From DATKMP01 sp963790045 (GTDB lineage: Bacteria > Bacteroidota > Ignavibacteria > UBA10030), in contig CAWBMS010000013.1 in the NCBI GenBank assembly GCA_963790045.1, forward strand, positions 1-64,000: 64,000 nucleotides of DNA. Reading direction: 5' to 3'. Each line of letters starts with the position of its first letter. Positions within the stretch are counted from its first letter, which is position 1. Of the stretch, positions 53,556-63,299 are shown in pieces. The notes below the pieces were generated by a model, which was given only the letters and a program-made list of their open reading frames with translations, did not search any database and had not been told where the DNA came from. The position numbers were made by a program, and so were the translations under genes.

Positions 53556-53876
53556 ATGAAAATGAAATTGAATATTCTCATCATTTTTTTTATTGTCTCG
53601 TCGTTCGCTGGATGTACCACGACCAAAGAAATGACTGCAGGAAAAAAAGTATTCACCGGTTCTATCAAAGTCATTGGCAACGAACCATTCACTTCATTAG
53701 CGCTTCAAACTTCAACAGGAAAAACGTACATCCTGCAGTGCCCTTCCAACATTCGGAGGGCATTGTTGAGCCATCAAGGATATCAAACAACGGTGTGGTA
53801 CGATAGTGTGAAACAAACACTATCTGGACAAGCACTGCATGTTATCGATGCTGACACAGCATTTATAGCGCATTAA
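53556..53876 (+). CDS. Small lipoprotein, unknown
   Basis: 106 residues from ATG 53556 (MKMKLNILIIFFIVSSFAGC). Lipobox SFAGCTTT at Cys20. The mature part is an OB-like or beta-sandwich domain of about 80 residues (VFTGSIKVIGNEPFTSLALQ, YILQCPSNIRRALLSHQGYQ, LSGQALHVIDADT). No family recognised. It follows DUF192 by 20 bases. Confidence 0.7.
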   Translation: MKMKLNILIIFFIVSSFAGCTTTKEMTAGKKVFTGSIKVIGNEPFTSLALQTSTGKTYILQCPSNIRRALLSHQGYQTTVWYDSVKQTLSGQALHVIDADTAFIAH

Positions 53877-53895
53877 ATTCTGAAAGGATGGCAAC

Positions 53896-56191
53896 GTGTT
53901 CAAACTGCCAGCAAGAAAATTATTTTATTTAGCGCTTTTTATTCCGATCATCGCACTTCCGTTGATTGCACAGCAAGATGCGGTGCGATCAACCATTTCC
54001 TCGTCGCAAAAAACAAGCTACCCGCTTCCCGGTTCGCTGTTCTTACAAAAACAGGAACAAGCAATTCATGCATACATTCGATTACATCCTGAAGCAATTC
54101 AACGCTCCAATGCATTGCACAAAGCAACTACGTGGGGATTCACTGTCGGTTCTACGCACAGTTGGTATGCCGATAATTTGGTAACTAACACCCGTTATGC
54201 TGTGCCTTCGACTTGCCGGGCGGTTGGAGACAACTGTTATATTTTTGTGGAAGATGCAAACTGGACGGATGGAAAGAGTGGACGTGTAACTCAAGCTATT
54301 GTCGATTCGGTGCGTCTTGCGTTCGATTCTGGTACTCCTGCCAATGGTTCGCTGGGAATTTTTCAAATGGATACCGCTGCGTTTGGCACGCCTCCAGATG
54401 TCGATAACGATCCGCGTATCATCATTCTTTTACTGGATATCAAAGATGGATACAGCGGCAGCGGCGGATATATTGCCGGATATTTCTTTGGGTATAACGA
54501 GATGCCTATCTCAACTCAATATCCAACAAGCAACCATGCCCGAAATATATTTCCTCGATGTCAATCCTGCAGACCTGACGACAACGACAGGTCTCACGGA
54601 TGGATTATCGACCACCGCACACGAGTTCCAGCACATGATTCATTTCAATTATACCAACATCTTGAATAACAACATCAGTCGGATGGCTTTTATTAATGAA
54701 GGATGTTCTGTTCTCGCCGAAGTCAATGCGGGCTATGCTATTTATGATCAAAGCGGCTACGACAATGAAACTAATCATTATCTTTTTGATTGGCGCGATA
54801 ACAAGGACACCGTGCTAAAGGATTATTCACGAGCTGCTCGCTTCTTTACGTACATTCGCGATCAAGTCGGCATCGGTGTCTTTAAAGATATCGTCAACAG
54901 CAAATACGATGGTGTGGACAATCTTAATGATGCGTTGACACGATTTGGAAGTTCCATGCGGTTTGCAGATATTTTACAAAATTGGTTTATTGCCAACACA
55001 CTGAACGATAGAACAGTCGATCCGAAGTACGGATATTTGTATCCCAATTTACCATCAGTGAACGGATTGAACTATTACAATCCCAATGTTTCGTTGACTA
55101 CCGATACAATAAAAAATTATGCCGCGCGGTATCTCGATTATAAAGACGGTGCTCAACTTGCAGCAACATTCACCGAAACCAATCCAGCGTTGATCGTCAA
55201 AGCTGTTGAAACCGGCCCGACTTCAAAACGTGTTGTCTCTGTACCAAACGGCACAGTGTTTTCAGAACCATTATATGGTTCCACATACACCGATATTCAT
55301 TTTATTGTGATGAACACCGATCCATCCAACGCGTACACGTACACGTATTCTTCCTCCGGAATATCGCAGGAAGTCGAATTAAAACACGATGCATCCGAAC
55401 CAGTAGGCGTTCTTCCACTTGCTGCAGGTGATACTGTTTGTGTCGCCTTTGATGCTGTGCAAGGCGGCAAGTTAGATTCTGTGCGCGTTGCGCTCAGACG
55501 GAGCAGTACCATACGCGCCGGAATTTGGGCATACACCGGCACTAGCAATCCGACACCGCTTGGGCAGCCGTTAGCAATAAATTTAACAACTGCTGGAACT
55601 TCAACGGTCACAGGTGCATATCCTGTTCCTTGGGCTAACTGGGGAACAATCGATCTCCGATCAAAAAACATCAGCACAAATTCTCCGTTTGCCGTAGGTT
55701 TTATTATGGACGGTGCATACTCGGGCACAACGTACAATTACGTGATGGTCACCACTGGTCCTGTAGGAAACGGAGCGACAAGTTTTACTTATTCTTCGCA
55801 AGCCGAGAGCGGAGCACAATGGTATGTTTATTATCCAAGCACGGCTGATACAATTTATTATTATATCGTTCGCGCGTATGTGAGTTTTAATAGTTCCGAT
55901 GGAAACGATACAACTAAATTAACGCCTCTTTCTTTTAGTCTCAATCAGAATTTCCCAAATCCGTTCAATCCGACGACAACGATTCAGTACCAACTACCCG
56001 TTCAAGGATTTGTCACATTAAAAGTTTATGATATTTTAGGGCGTGACGTTGCAACGCTCGTGAACCAACCGATGTCGGACGGACCACACACTGCTACATT
56101 CAATGGTTCACGTTTTTCCAGCGGTGTATATTTTTATCGCATCACAACAAATAACTTTACCGAAACAAAAAAAATGCTGCTGTTGAAATGA
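53896..56191 (+). pseudogene. T9SS-secreted zinc metalloprotease (M30-like), frameshifted
   Basis: GTG at 53896 begins MFKLPARKLFYLALFIPI, a signal peptide ending LPLIAQQ. Frame 1 goes to YFFGYNEMPISTQYPTSN; frame 2 continues MPEIYFLDVNPADL. Removing one C near 54537 joins them (about 764 residues). The active site is STTAHEFQHMIHFNYTN (HExxH), with Glu in INEGCSVLAE as the likely third ligand, like hyicolysin (M30) peptidases. The end (about the last 75 residues) is a Por/T9SS type A sorting domain: LNQNFPNPFNPTTTIQYQL, VYDILGRDVATL, FSSGVYFYRI. The protein is thus exported through the type IX system and attached or released outside. Confidence 0.85.
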
Positions 56192-56386
56192 GTCGTTGAG
56201 TTGTTGAGCCGTAAGTATTTTTGTCGTTGAGTATAATATTGTAGAGACGTGTCACGATGCGCCCAATATGATTACGCAGCATTACTTTTTTAGTCAATCT
56301 CCTTATGTTACCAGCAAAATTGAAATTCAGGACATTATCTATTCGAGAATCTTCCGTATATTCTTTTTAAGATTGAAAGAGTATTT

Positions 56387-57057
56387 ATGGCAGTCGTTTC
56401 GATAAAAGGTTATCAAGAACAAATTTCTGTCGGAAAAATTTTGTGCATCGGGCAGAATTACGCTGCACACGCGAAAGAAATGCAGAGCGATATTTCAAAA
56501 TCGCCGATCTTCTTTCTTAAACCACCGACAGCAATCATTCACGATGGCGAACACATCGTTCTTCCTTCCATCTCCAATAATGTGCATCACGAAGTGGAAC
56601 TTACTGTCTTGATCGGTACCGGTGGAAAAAATATTCCGCGCGAACATGCGATGCAGCATGTTGCCGGTTACGGCATCGGATTAGATATGACGATGCGTGA
56701 TCTCCAAATGGAAGCAAAAAAACAAGGACAGCCATGGACACTCGCTAAAGGTTTCGATACCTCTGCACCGATTTCGGAATTCCTTCCCGTAACAATTGTT
56801 GGAGATCCATCAACACTTGGCGTGCAACTTCATGTCAACGGTGTATCCGGCAATCATCAAAAACAAATAATCTTATTTTTCCGGTTGATGTGTTGATCGC
56901 TTACATTTCACAATTTATCACGCTGGAACGCGGCGACATTATTTACACCGGCACACCGGAAGGCGTTTCGCGTGTCACGCACGGCGACACACTTGAAGCA
57001 GCATTATTGAACGCCGCCGGGAACACCATCGTTTCGCTCAACGTCTCTGTTCAATAA
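56387..57057 (+). pseudogene. Fumarylacetoacetate hydrolase family enzyme, frameshifted
   Basis: Frame 1 (56387 to about 56866) has ILCIGQNYAAHAKEMQSD, KPPTAIIHDGEHIVLP, VHHEVELTVLIGTGG and YGIGLDMTMRDLQMEAKKQG with the Glu metal ligands. One A is missing near 56866; the second frame continues NNLIFPVDVLIAYISQFITLERGDIIYTGTPEGV with THGDTLEAAL, ending at 57057. Joined length is 222 residues, normal for the YcgM/FahD acylpyruvase group. This group hydrolyses acylpyruvates or decarboxylates oxaloacetate. The metal-site residues (Glu-His-Glu pattern HHEVEL) are intact. Confidence 0.85.
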
Positions 57058-57060
57058 AGC

Positions 57061-57441
57061 ATGAAACCGAAACTCAAAGAATTTTTCTCCAGCAACGAGA
57101 ATGCGATATTTTCATGGTTCATTATTCTCGCTGTCGTAGCGCTGGGAATTAACTTCAACATCAAAGGCAGCATCATCGCCGCCGTCATCGTGCTCGTGGG
57201 ATTTGCGGGGCAAGCATTTACCGCATCAATTGCTTTGATCGGTTTAATTCCCGTTGTCGGACCGATCATCGCTCACGTGCTTGCCTTGCCATTCATCTGG
57301 ATCCTTAACGGCATCGGATATCTTGTCTCGCTCGTTGCCATTAAACGAGGTTATTCAAAAGACGTTATCAGCTACCGAGGTCTAACGGTCGCACTTCTGG
57401 TCGGAATCACGATCGGATTCATTCTGGGCAAGCTGTTATAA
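57061..57441 (+). CDS. Small membrane protein, unknown
   Basis: 126 residues. Helices at about 17-37, 39-62, 64-92 and 106-124. A Gly/Pro-rich middle (IALIGLIPVVGPIIAHVLALP) resembles re-entrant loops. No motif known to me. It starts 3 bases after the FAH-family stop, so likely translationally coupled with it. Confidence 0.75.
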   Translation: MKPKLKEFFSSNENAIFSWFIILAVVALGINFNIKGSIIAAVIVLVGFAGQAFTASIALIGLIPVVGPIIAHVLALPFIWILNGIGYLVSLVAIKRGYSKDVISYRGLTVALLVGITIGFILGKLL

Positions 57442-57486
57442 CACAATATCTGTTTTTAATCTTTTATTTTAGTACCTTTTTATTCG

Positions 57487-58302
57487 ATGACAAAGATCAT
57501 AGCCATAGCAATTTCCAAGGGCGGCGTCGGGAAAACAACGACCGCGGTGAACCTTGCTGCAAGTTTAGCCGTACTGGAAAAACGCGTGCTGTTGTTAGAC
57601 ACCGATCCGTTCGGTGCATGCAGTTTGTCGCTGGGATTCACACCAGAAAAAATCACCGGCGGCTTGTATGAAGTATTTAATTTTATCCATTCCATGCCGC
57701 AAGTCATTCATCGGACAGATTTAGCATTTTTGGATTTTGTACCTGCGAACATTACGACTCCCAATGCGGAAGAACGTATTATGCGCCTTGCGGAAAATCG
57801 TACCCTGCTTAAAAATATTTTGCGCTCCGTCGCTCCGCATTACGATTACGTCATCATCGATACGCCGCCGTTCCTTCGCGGCTTAACGACGAATGCACTT
57901 ACCTGCGCAGATTCTGTTTTAATTCCAATTCGTTCCGGGCATTTTTCGTTAGAAGGAATAGACAAGCTGATGAAGCATTTCGATTGGATTCGAGAAGCAG
58001 CAAACAAAACACTGCAGGTAGAAGGTATTGTACAAACTATGTACGAGCCAAATACCAAAGTGACGGAAATTACCAACCGTGAACTGCAACTTCGGTATCG
58101 AAAATATCTTCTTCGCACCATCATTCCCCGCAATACACATCTTGCTGAAGCAGCATTTTACGGAAAACCTGCCGTGCTGTTCAACGCAACATCCAAAGGC
58201 ACGCTTGCCTATCTCGATCTCGCACAGGAATTAATCGCACGTCATCAAGCAGCAGCACCTGCTGAGCAACCGGCAAACATCCTGCCGTTGATGCAGGCGT
58301 AA
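57487..58302 (+). CDS. ParA-family ATPase
   Basis: 271 residues. Deviant Walker A KGGVGKTTTAVNLAASL at about 12-28 with the signature Lys; Walker A' LLLDTDPFGACSL; Walker B VIIDTPPFLRGLTTNA. There is no adjacent parB or parS, so an orphan MinD/ParA-like role (positioning of a cargo or a plasmid-derived partition remnant) is likely. The core is typical of Soj. A strong terminator follows at 58369. Confidence 0.92.
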   Translation: MTKIIAIAISKGGVGKTTTAVNLAASLAVLEKRVLLLDTDPFGACSLSLGFTPEKITGGLYEVFNFIHSMPQVIHRTDLAFLDFVPANITTPNAEERIMRLAENRTLLKNILRSVAPHYDYVIIDTPPFLRGLTTNALTCADSVLIPIRSGHFSLEGIDKLMKHFDWIREAANKTLQVEGIVQTMYEPNTKVTEITNRELQLRYRKYLLRTIIPRNTHLAEAAFYGKPAVLFNATSKGTLAYLDLAQELIARHQAAAPAEQPANILPLMQA

Positions 58303-58368
58303 TGCTTTTCTTCGCACGTTGATTTCATTCCACTTTTTTCGTTAATTGAAGTACGCAATAATATCAGC

Positions 58369-58394
58369 GGCAGCGTGTGCTGCCTATTTTTTTA
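58369..58394 (+). terminator. Intrinsic terminator after the ParA gene
   Basis: GGCAGC-GTGT-GCTGCC (58369-58384) followed by TATTTTTTTAT, a clean U-tract. Confidence 0.88.
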
Positions 58395-58411
58395 TCTCCA
58401 AGTAATCATTG

Positions 58412-61156
58412 ATGATGCAAGAACTTTCAAAAATTTATACGCCAAAAGATGTGGAAGACAAATGGTATTCTTACTGGGAAGGCCATAATCTTTTCCACGC
58501 CACCGTTCAAAAGAATAAAAACCCTTTCACCGTTGTCATTCCACCGCCGAACATCACCGGTATTTTGACGATGGGACATGTTTTGAACAATACATTGCAG
58601 GATGTATTCGTTCGATGGAAGCGCATGTCCGGCTACGAAGCATGCTGGATCCCCGGCACCGACCACGCAGGCATTGCAACACAGAACGCTGTAGAAAAAT
58701 CTTTAGCAAAAGAAGGCAAGCACCGGTACGATCTTGGACGCGAAAAATTCGTCGATCTTGTCTGGGATTGGAGAAAAAAATACGGCAGCACCATTATTCA
58801 TCAGCTTCGCAAGCTTGGCGTCTCGTGCGATTGGGAACGCGAACGCTTTACGATGGATGAAGGTTTGTCGGAAGCCGTGAAAGAAGTGTTCATCCGATTG
58901 TTCGATAAAGGATTGATCTATCGCGGTAAGTACATCGTCAACTGGTGCCCGCAGCATCAAACGGCATTAAGCGACGACGAAGTGGATCACGAAGAATCGA
59001 ACGGCAATTTATATCACATTAAATATCCGATTCTCGGCACGAATGAATTTGCAATCGTTGCAACGACTCGTCCGGAAACGATGCTCGGCGATACGGCGCT
59101 ATGCGTGCATCCGAAAGACGAACGCTACAAACATCTCATCGGCAAAACCGCCGTGCTTCCCATCGTTCACCGGCATCTGCCGATTATCGCTGACGATTAT
59201 ATCGAACTCGGATTCGGCACGGGCATTATGAAAGTAACTCCCGCGCACGATGCCAACGACTTTATGCTCGGGCAGCGGCACGATCTTCAGCAAATCAACA
59301 TTTTAGATGAAGCCGGACATTTGAATACATCTGTTCCCGCACAATATCAGGGAATGGATCGTTTCGAGTGCCGCAAACAATTAGTAAAAGATTTAGAAGC
59401 CGCGGGTTTTCTGGAAAAGATCAAACCGTACGTCCACAACATCGGCAAATGTTATCGGTGTCACACAGTGATCGAACCATGGCTCTCCGATCAATGGTTT
59501 GTAAAAATGCGGCCGCTCGCAGGCCCTGCATTGCGCGTGGTGCACGAAGGTAAAATCAAATTCCATCCTGACCGCTGGACAAAAGTGTACGAGCACTGGA
59601 TGACGAACATTCGTGATTGGTGCATCTCGCGGCAAATCTGGTGGGGACATCGCATTCCCGTCTATTATACACCGGACGGCGCTTACACCGCCGCACGCAG
59701 CGAAGAAGAAGCACGCAAAAAACTTGGCATCGACGCAAGTGTGAAGATCACGCAGGACGAAGATGTGCTCGATACGTGGTTCTCATCGTGGCTCTGGCCA
59801 TTTTCGACGCTCGGCTGGCCAAATGACAATGAGGAATTGCATTACTTCAATCCAACCGATACGCTTGTCACCGCGCCGGATATTATTTTCTTCTGGGTCG
59901 CGCGTATGGTGATGGCGAACATGGAATTTATGAAAGGCACGCCGGGCAAAGACGGCAAGCCACGAAAAAAAGATGACGATCTTGTGCCATTCCGCGATGT
60001 GTACTTCACCAGCATCATCCGCGATGAACAGGGACGCAAGATGAGCAAGTCGCTCGGCAATTCACCCGATCCGTTAGACGTGATCGATCAATACGGCGCC
60101 GATGCACTGCGTTTCACAACGGCATATCTTGCACCGCTCGGACAGGATGTGATGTTCTCGACAGAGAAATGCGAACTTGGCAGAAACTTTGCCAACAAGA
60201 TTTGGAACGCCGGAAGATTTTTATTAATGAACAAACAGGAAATTCTCGGCGAAAAAGAAATTTCGTTAGAGCAGCTTCCTTCCGACTATCTCGATCTTGC
60301 CGACCGCTGGATTCTTTCACGTTTGAATCAGGCAGTCAAAACAATGAACGCCGCATTAGATGAATTTCAGGTGAACGAAGCAACCAAATTGCTGTACGAT
60401 TTTATCTGGCATGATTTCTGCGATTGGTATGTGGAACTTGCGAAGACGCGCTTCTACGGCGATGAACCGCAGGAAGTCAAGCAAGCAACCATCACGCGCG
60501 CGCTCTGGATATTCGATCAAGCGCTGCGGTTGCTGCATCCGGTGATGCCGTTTATTTCCGAAGAACTCTGGCAGCATCTCGCCGACCGCAAAGAGCAATC
60601 GTTAATGCGCGCTGCATTCCCGGTCGTTGATGCGCATTACATCAATCCGGTCATTGAAGAAGAAGTCGGATTTATGATGAAGCTCATCGATGCCGTGCGC
60701 AACATCCGCGGCGAGTTGAACGTGCCGCCCAGCAAACAAATCGATGTATATATTTATTTGCATGGAGAGTTCGGCGAAAAACTTGCGAACAACGCCGGCT
60801 ACATTAAAGGTTTGCTCGGCTACATCGAGCGATTGTGCAAAGCGAAAGCAATTCCAAGCTGGCTGCAGGACGGAGAGAAGCCGCAGCAACACAAAAATTC
60901 TGCAAGCGCAGTCGTAGCGGGAACAGAACTATTCGTTCCGCTCGAAGGCATTATCGATCTCGATGCAGAGCGCAAGCGATTGGAAAAAGAGATTGCCCGC
61001 GTGCAGGGATTGATCGACGGCATTGAACGAAAACTTTCCAATCCCAGTTTCATCGAGAAAGCGCCAAAGGAGGTTGTCGATAAAGAACGCGAAAAGCAGA
61101 AAAACATCGCGCTCAATTTGGAAAAGCTCAAGGCCAATCTTGCAGCGTGGAGTTAA
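58412..61156 (+). CDS. valS: Valyl-tRNA synthetase
   Basis: 914 residues from ATG 58412 (58415 is an alternative). Class I aminoacyl-tRNA synthetase charging tRNA-Val. HIGH-like signature PPNITGILTMGHVLN, zinc/editing region (CP1) with TTRPETMLGDTA, KMSKS loop GRKMSKSLGNSPDPL, and the C-terminal coiled coil LDAERKRLEKEIARVQGL typical of ValS. No T-box or leader peptide is visible, but a terminator immediately upstream isolates it from the ParA gene. Confidence 0.98.
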   Translation: MMQELSKIYTPKDVEDKWYSYWEGHNLFHATVQKNKNPFTVVIPPPNITGILTMGHVLNNTLQDVFVRWKRMSGYEACWIPGTDHAGIATQNAVEKSLAKEGKHRYDLGREKFVDLVWDWRKKYGSTIIHQLRKLGVSCDWERERFTMDEGLSEAVKEVFIRLFDKGLIYRGKYIVNWCPQHQTALSDDEVDHEESNGNLYHIKYPILGTNEFAIVATTRPETMLGDTALCVHPKDERYKHLIGKTAVLPIVHRHLPIIADDYIELGFGTGIMKVTPAHDANDFMLGQRHDLQQINILDEAGHLNTSVPAQYQGMDRFECRKQLVKDLEAAGFLEKIKPYVHNIGKCYRCHTVIEPWLSDQWFVKMRPLAGPALRVVHEGKIKFHPDRWTKVYEHWMTNIRDWCISRQIWWGHRIPVYYTPDGAYTAARSEEEARKKLGIDASVKITQDEDVLDTWFSSWLWPFSTLGWPNDNEELHYFNPTDTLVTAPDIIFFWVARMVMANMEFMKGTPGKDGKPRKKDDDLVPFRDVYFTSIIRDEQGRKMSKSLGNSPDPLDVIDQYGADALRFTTAYLAPLGQDVMFSTEKCELGRNFANKIWNAGRFLLMNKQEILGEKEISLEQLPSDYLDLADRWILSRLNQAVKTMNAALDEFQVNEATKLLYDFIWHDFCDWYVELAKTRFYGDEPQEVKQATITRALWIFDQALRLLHPVMPFISEELWQHLADRKEQSLMRAAFPVVDAHYINPVIEEEVGFMMKLIDAVRNIRGELNVPPSKQIDVYIYLHGEFGEKLANNAGYIKGLLGYIERLCKAKAIPSWLQDGEKPQQHKNSASAVVAGTELFVPLEGIIDLDAERKRLEKEIARVQGLIDGIERKLSNPSFIEKAPKEVVDKEREKQKNIALNLEKLKANLAAWS

Positions 61157-61174
61157 AGCAATCCATCGTAATAA

Positions 61175-61196
61175 GTTTTTGTAGCATTACAAAAAC
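61175..61196. terminator. Shared terminator between valS and osmC
   Basis: Perfect palindrome GTTTTTGTA-GCAT-TACAAAAAC; the arm T-runs serve either strand, fitting two convergent genes. Confidence 0.6.
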
Positions 61197-61210
61197 ACGG
61201 TGACGTCACA

Positions 61211-61651
61211 TCATTCGCCCGTTGCTTTCGCCGCGGGTTCGATGCGGTAGGAATGCGTGATTGATGCACTTGCTGCAAGCTGCGCAGAGACCGAGCAATA
61301 TTTTGTCCGCGATAACTCTATCGCACGTTCCACATCCTCCGGCTTGATTCCGTCGCCATAAAAGACATACTCGATGTGAATCGTTTTAAAAATTTTCGGA
61401 TGATCTTCTGCCTCTTCGCCTTTTACATTGCATTCGTACGCAACCACAGGCGAGCGTTTCTTTTTCAATATCGGAATCACATCCATCGAGGTACAGCCCG
61501 CAAGCGCTGCAAGCAGCAATTCCTTTGGCGTCGATGCGCCTTCGTGTCCGCCCGCTTCGCCTTTTGTGTCCATCACTATCCAGTGATTCGAACTCGCTTT
61601 TGCCGCAAACGTGTTTCCTTTGAGTTGCCGGAGAAAAATTTCTTTTGTCAT
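61211..61651 (-). CDS. OsmC/Ohr-family protein
   Basis: 146 residues, YhfA/OsmC-like. Two Cys of the peroxidase pair: first in LAALAGCTSMDVIPIL and second in SRTKYCSVSAQL. Strand pattern KASSNHWIVMDTKGEAGG and EYVFYGDGIKPEDVERAIE. These Cys reduce organic hydroperoxides using lipoyl or thiol partners. The gene stands alone, divergent from the glycosylase gene at 61826. Confidence 0.9.
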   Translation of the reverse strand: MTKEIFLRQLKGNTFAAKASSNHWIVMDTKGEAGGHEGASTPKELLLAALAGCTSMDVIPILKKKRSPVVAYECNVKGEEAEDHPKIFKTIHIEYVFYGDGIKPEDVERAIELSRTKYCSVSAQLAASASITHSYRIEPAAKATGE

Positions 61652-61825
61652 AGAATCCTTTGCGATAATTTATTTTATCTGTAAAGTACTATCCCGCAGC
61701 ACGAAGTGCAACGTTTGGTTGAAGATAAGATGCAGAGATATGGGAAAAGATTCAGCATTCAAGGAACCGATTCCATTGCTTCTTGCTCTGCCTCCTGCTA
61801 TATTCTGTAAGAATGAAGGAACACC

Positions 61826-62770
61826 ATGAAAGCACAATCACTCACAATAACAACACCGCACGATTTTCACTTCTGGCGCACCGTGTACAGTCACGGCTGG
61901 AGTTCGCTACCGCCATTTCAGATCGATAAAGAGAACGAGGCGCTCATCAGAATTCTGGAATTATCCGATGGATCGCTCGTTCACTGCTCCATCTCTTCTT
62001 CTGCGCCAACAAAACTCCGGCTTTCACTTCAAACAAAAAAACAATTGCACACGGATCAACAACAGGAAGTGAAGCAGCAGCTTCGTTCTTGCTTTCGGTT
62101 GGATGAAGATTACACGGAATTCTTTCGCTATGTCAAACGCTTCCCGCAATACCGCTGGATCGCCAAGTTGCACACGGGCAGATTGCTCTGCTCGCCGTTC
62201 GTGTTCGAAGATATTGTGAAGATGATCTGCACCACCAATTGCAGTTGGGCACTGACGGAAGTGATGGTGAATAATTTTACTCAATCGCTCGGCAAAAAGT
62301 TCGATGGCGATCTCTACAGCTTCCCTTCGCCCGAAGCAATTGCCGGTACAACCGAAACATTCTTGCGCAAGAACATTCACGCCGGCTACCGCGCGCCCTT
62401 TCTGCTGGAATTTTCCGAAAAGGTTGCTTCGCATAAACTCGATGTCGAATCGTGGCGCACAGCAGATTTATCAACGGAAGAAATGTACAAACAACTTCGT
62501 TCCATTAAAGGCGTAGGAGAATATGCCGCAAGCAACTTGCTGCGATTGCTCGGACACTACGACCGATTGGGATTGGATTCGTGGACACGCGGGAAGTTTT
62601 ATGAACTGCATCACAACGGCAGGAAGGTAAGCGACAAGACCATCGAAAAATATTATGCGACGTACAGGCAAGTGGCGCGGACTCATCTTCTGGTTAGAGA
62701 TGACGAAGCACTGGCTGAACCAGAAGTTTCCGTTTTAAATGATTTCGATATTCCATTACTCTCGTTTTAA
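61826..62770 (+). CDS. HhH-GPD DNA glycosylase (AlkA/OGG-like)
   Basis: 314 residues. The N-terminal part (about 1-110) is a TBP-like or AlkA-type domain. The helix-hairpin-helix is LRSIKGVGEYAASNLLRLLG with the catalytic Asp in YDRLGLDSWTRGKF, the GPD signature. The first half of the catalytic domain has FVFEDIVKMICTTNCSWALT. Such enzymes remove alkylated or oxidised purines; the lack of a Lys before the hairpin suggests a monofunctional AlkA-like enzyme. The last residues are variable. Terminator at 62811. Confidence 0.88.
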   Translation: MKAQSLTITTPHDFHFWRTVYSHGWSSLPPFQIDKENEALIRILELSDGSLVHCSISSSAPTKLRLSLQTKKQLHTDQQQEVKQQLRSCFRLDEDYTEFFRYVKRFPQYRWIAKLHTGRLLCSPFVFEDIVKMICTTNCSWALTEVMVNNFTQSLGKKFDGDLYSFPSPEAIAGTTETFLRKNIHAGYRAPFLLEFSEKVASHKLDVESWRTADLSTEEMYKQLRSIKGVGEYAASNLLRLLGHYDRLGLDSWTRGKFYELHHNGRKVSDKTIEKYYATYRQVARTHLLVRDDEALAEPEVSVLNDFDIPLLSF

Positions 62771-62810
62771 AAATCTCAGATTGTGTGAAAACTTGAAAAA
62801 ATACGGTAGT

Positions 62811-62838
62811 CGAGGACTTTAGTCCTCGTTTTTATTTT
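62811..62838 (+). terminator. Intrinsic terminator after the glycosylase gene
   Basis: CGAGGAC-TTTA-GTCCTCG (62811-62828... arms 62811-62817 and 62822-62828) followed by TTTTTATTTT. GAGGACTTTAGTCCTC is also a frequent dispersed palindrome, so it may be a repeat used as a terminator. Confidence 0.8.
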
Positions 62839-62887
62839 GGACTTCATTGCTCAACGGGAAGTTACCCAGAAGAGCGCAACAACAAGA

Positions 62888-63160
62888 CTATTTTTTGTCA
62901 ATTTTTAAATAAGCGCCAAACAATTTATTGGATACTTCGGATTGTGCACCAAACCATTCTGTAAGGATTTTAATATGATCCAAGGTTTCGTTTCGTTGTT
63001 TCTCGTCAACGGTTTTTTCAAAACGACGCGCATATATTTGTAAAGAACTTCCTTTTGAATATAATTCTCCCAAATAATCTTTTATTTCGTCGCCAAACAA
63101 GAACTCATAATCTTTTGAGTTGTGTAGAAATTTTGTCAATATTTCATCAGAGAGATTCAT
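62888..63160 (-). CDS. 90-aa helical protein, probably C-terminal fragment
   Basis: Short helical protein beginning MNLSDEILTKFLHNSKDYEF and ending AYLKIDKK. From memory, this matches the C-terminal part of a family of about 200-residue proteins with N-terminal membrane helices (VSDEVLTNFLQNTKDYEFLFG pattern). The frame stays open upstream for at least 20 codons (...KDYISSIRVAGF) without a start, so the N-terminal half has been lost or the true start is hidden. The break lies where the 21-bp repeat array begins. Confidence 0.55.
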   Translation of the reverse strand: MNLSDEILTKFLHNSKDYEFLFGDEIKDYLGELYSKGSSLQIYARRFEKTVDEKQRNETLDHIKILTEWFGAQSEVSNKLFGAYLKIDKK

Positions 63161-63299
63161 AAAACCTGCGACTCTAATTGAAGAGATATAATCTTTTACT
63201 GAGAGAAAGACAGAATAACGTTTTTCATATAAATCGAGTCACCAGCGTAACTTCCATTTCGCCATTTCCCATATACATTTCCCCAAAAAGCGGCGGATA

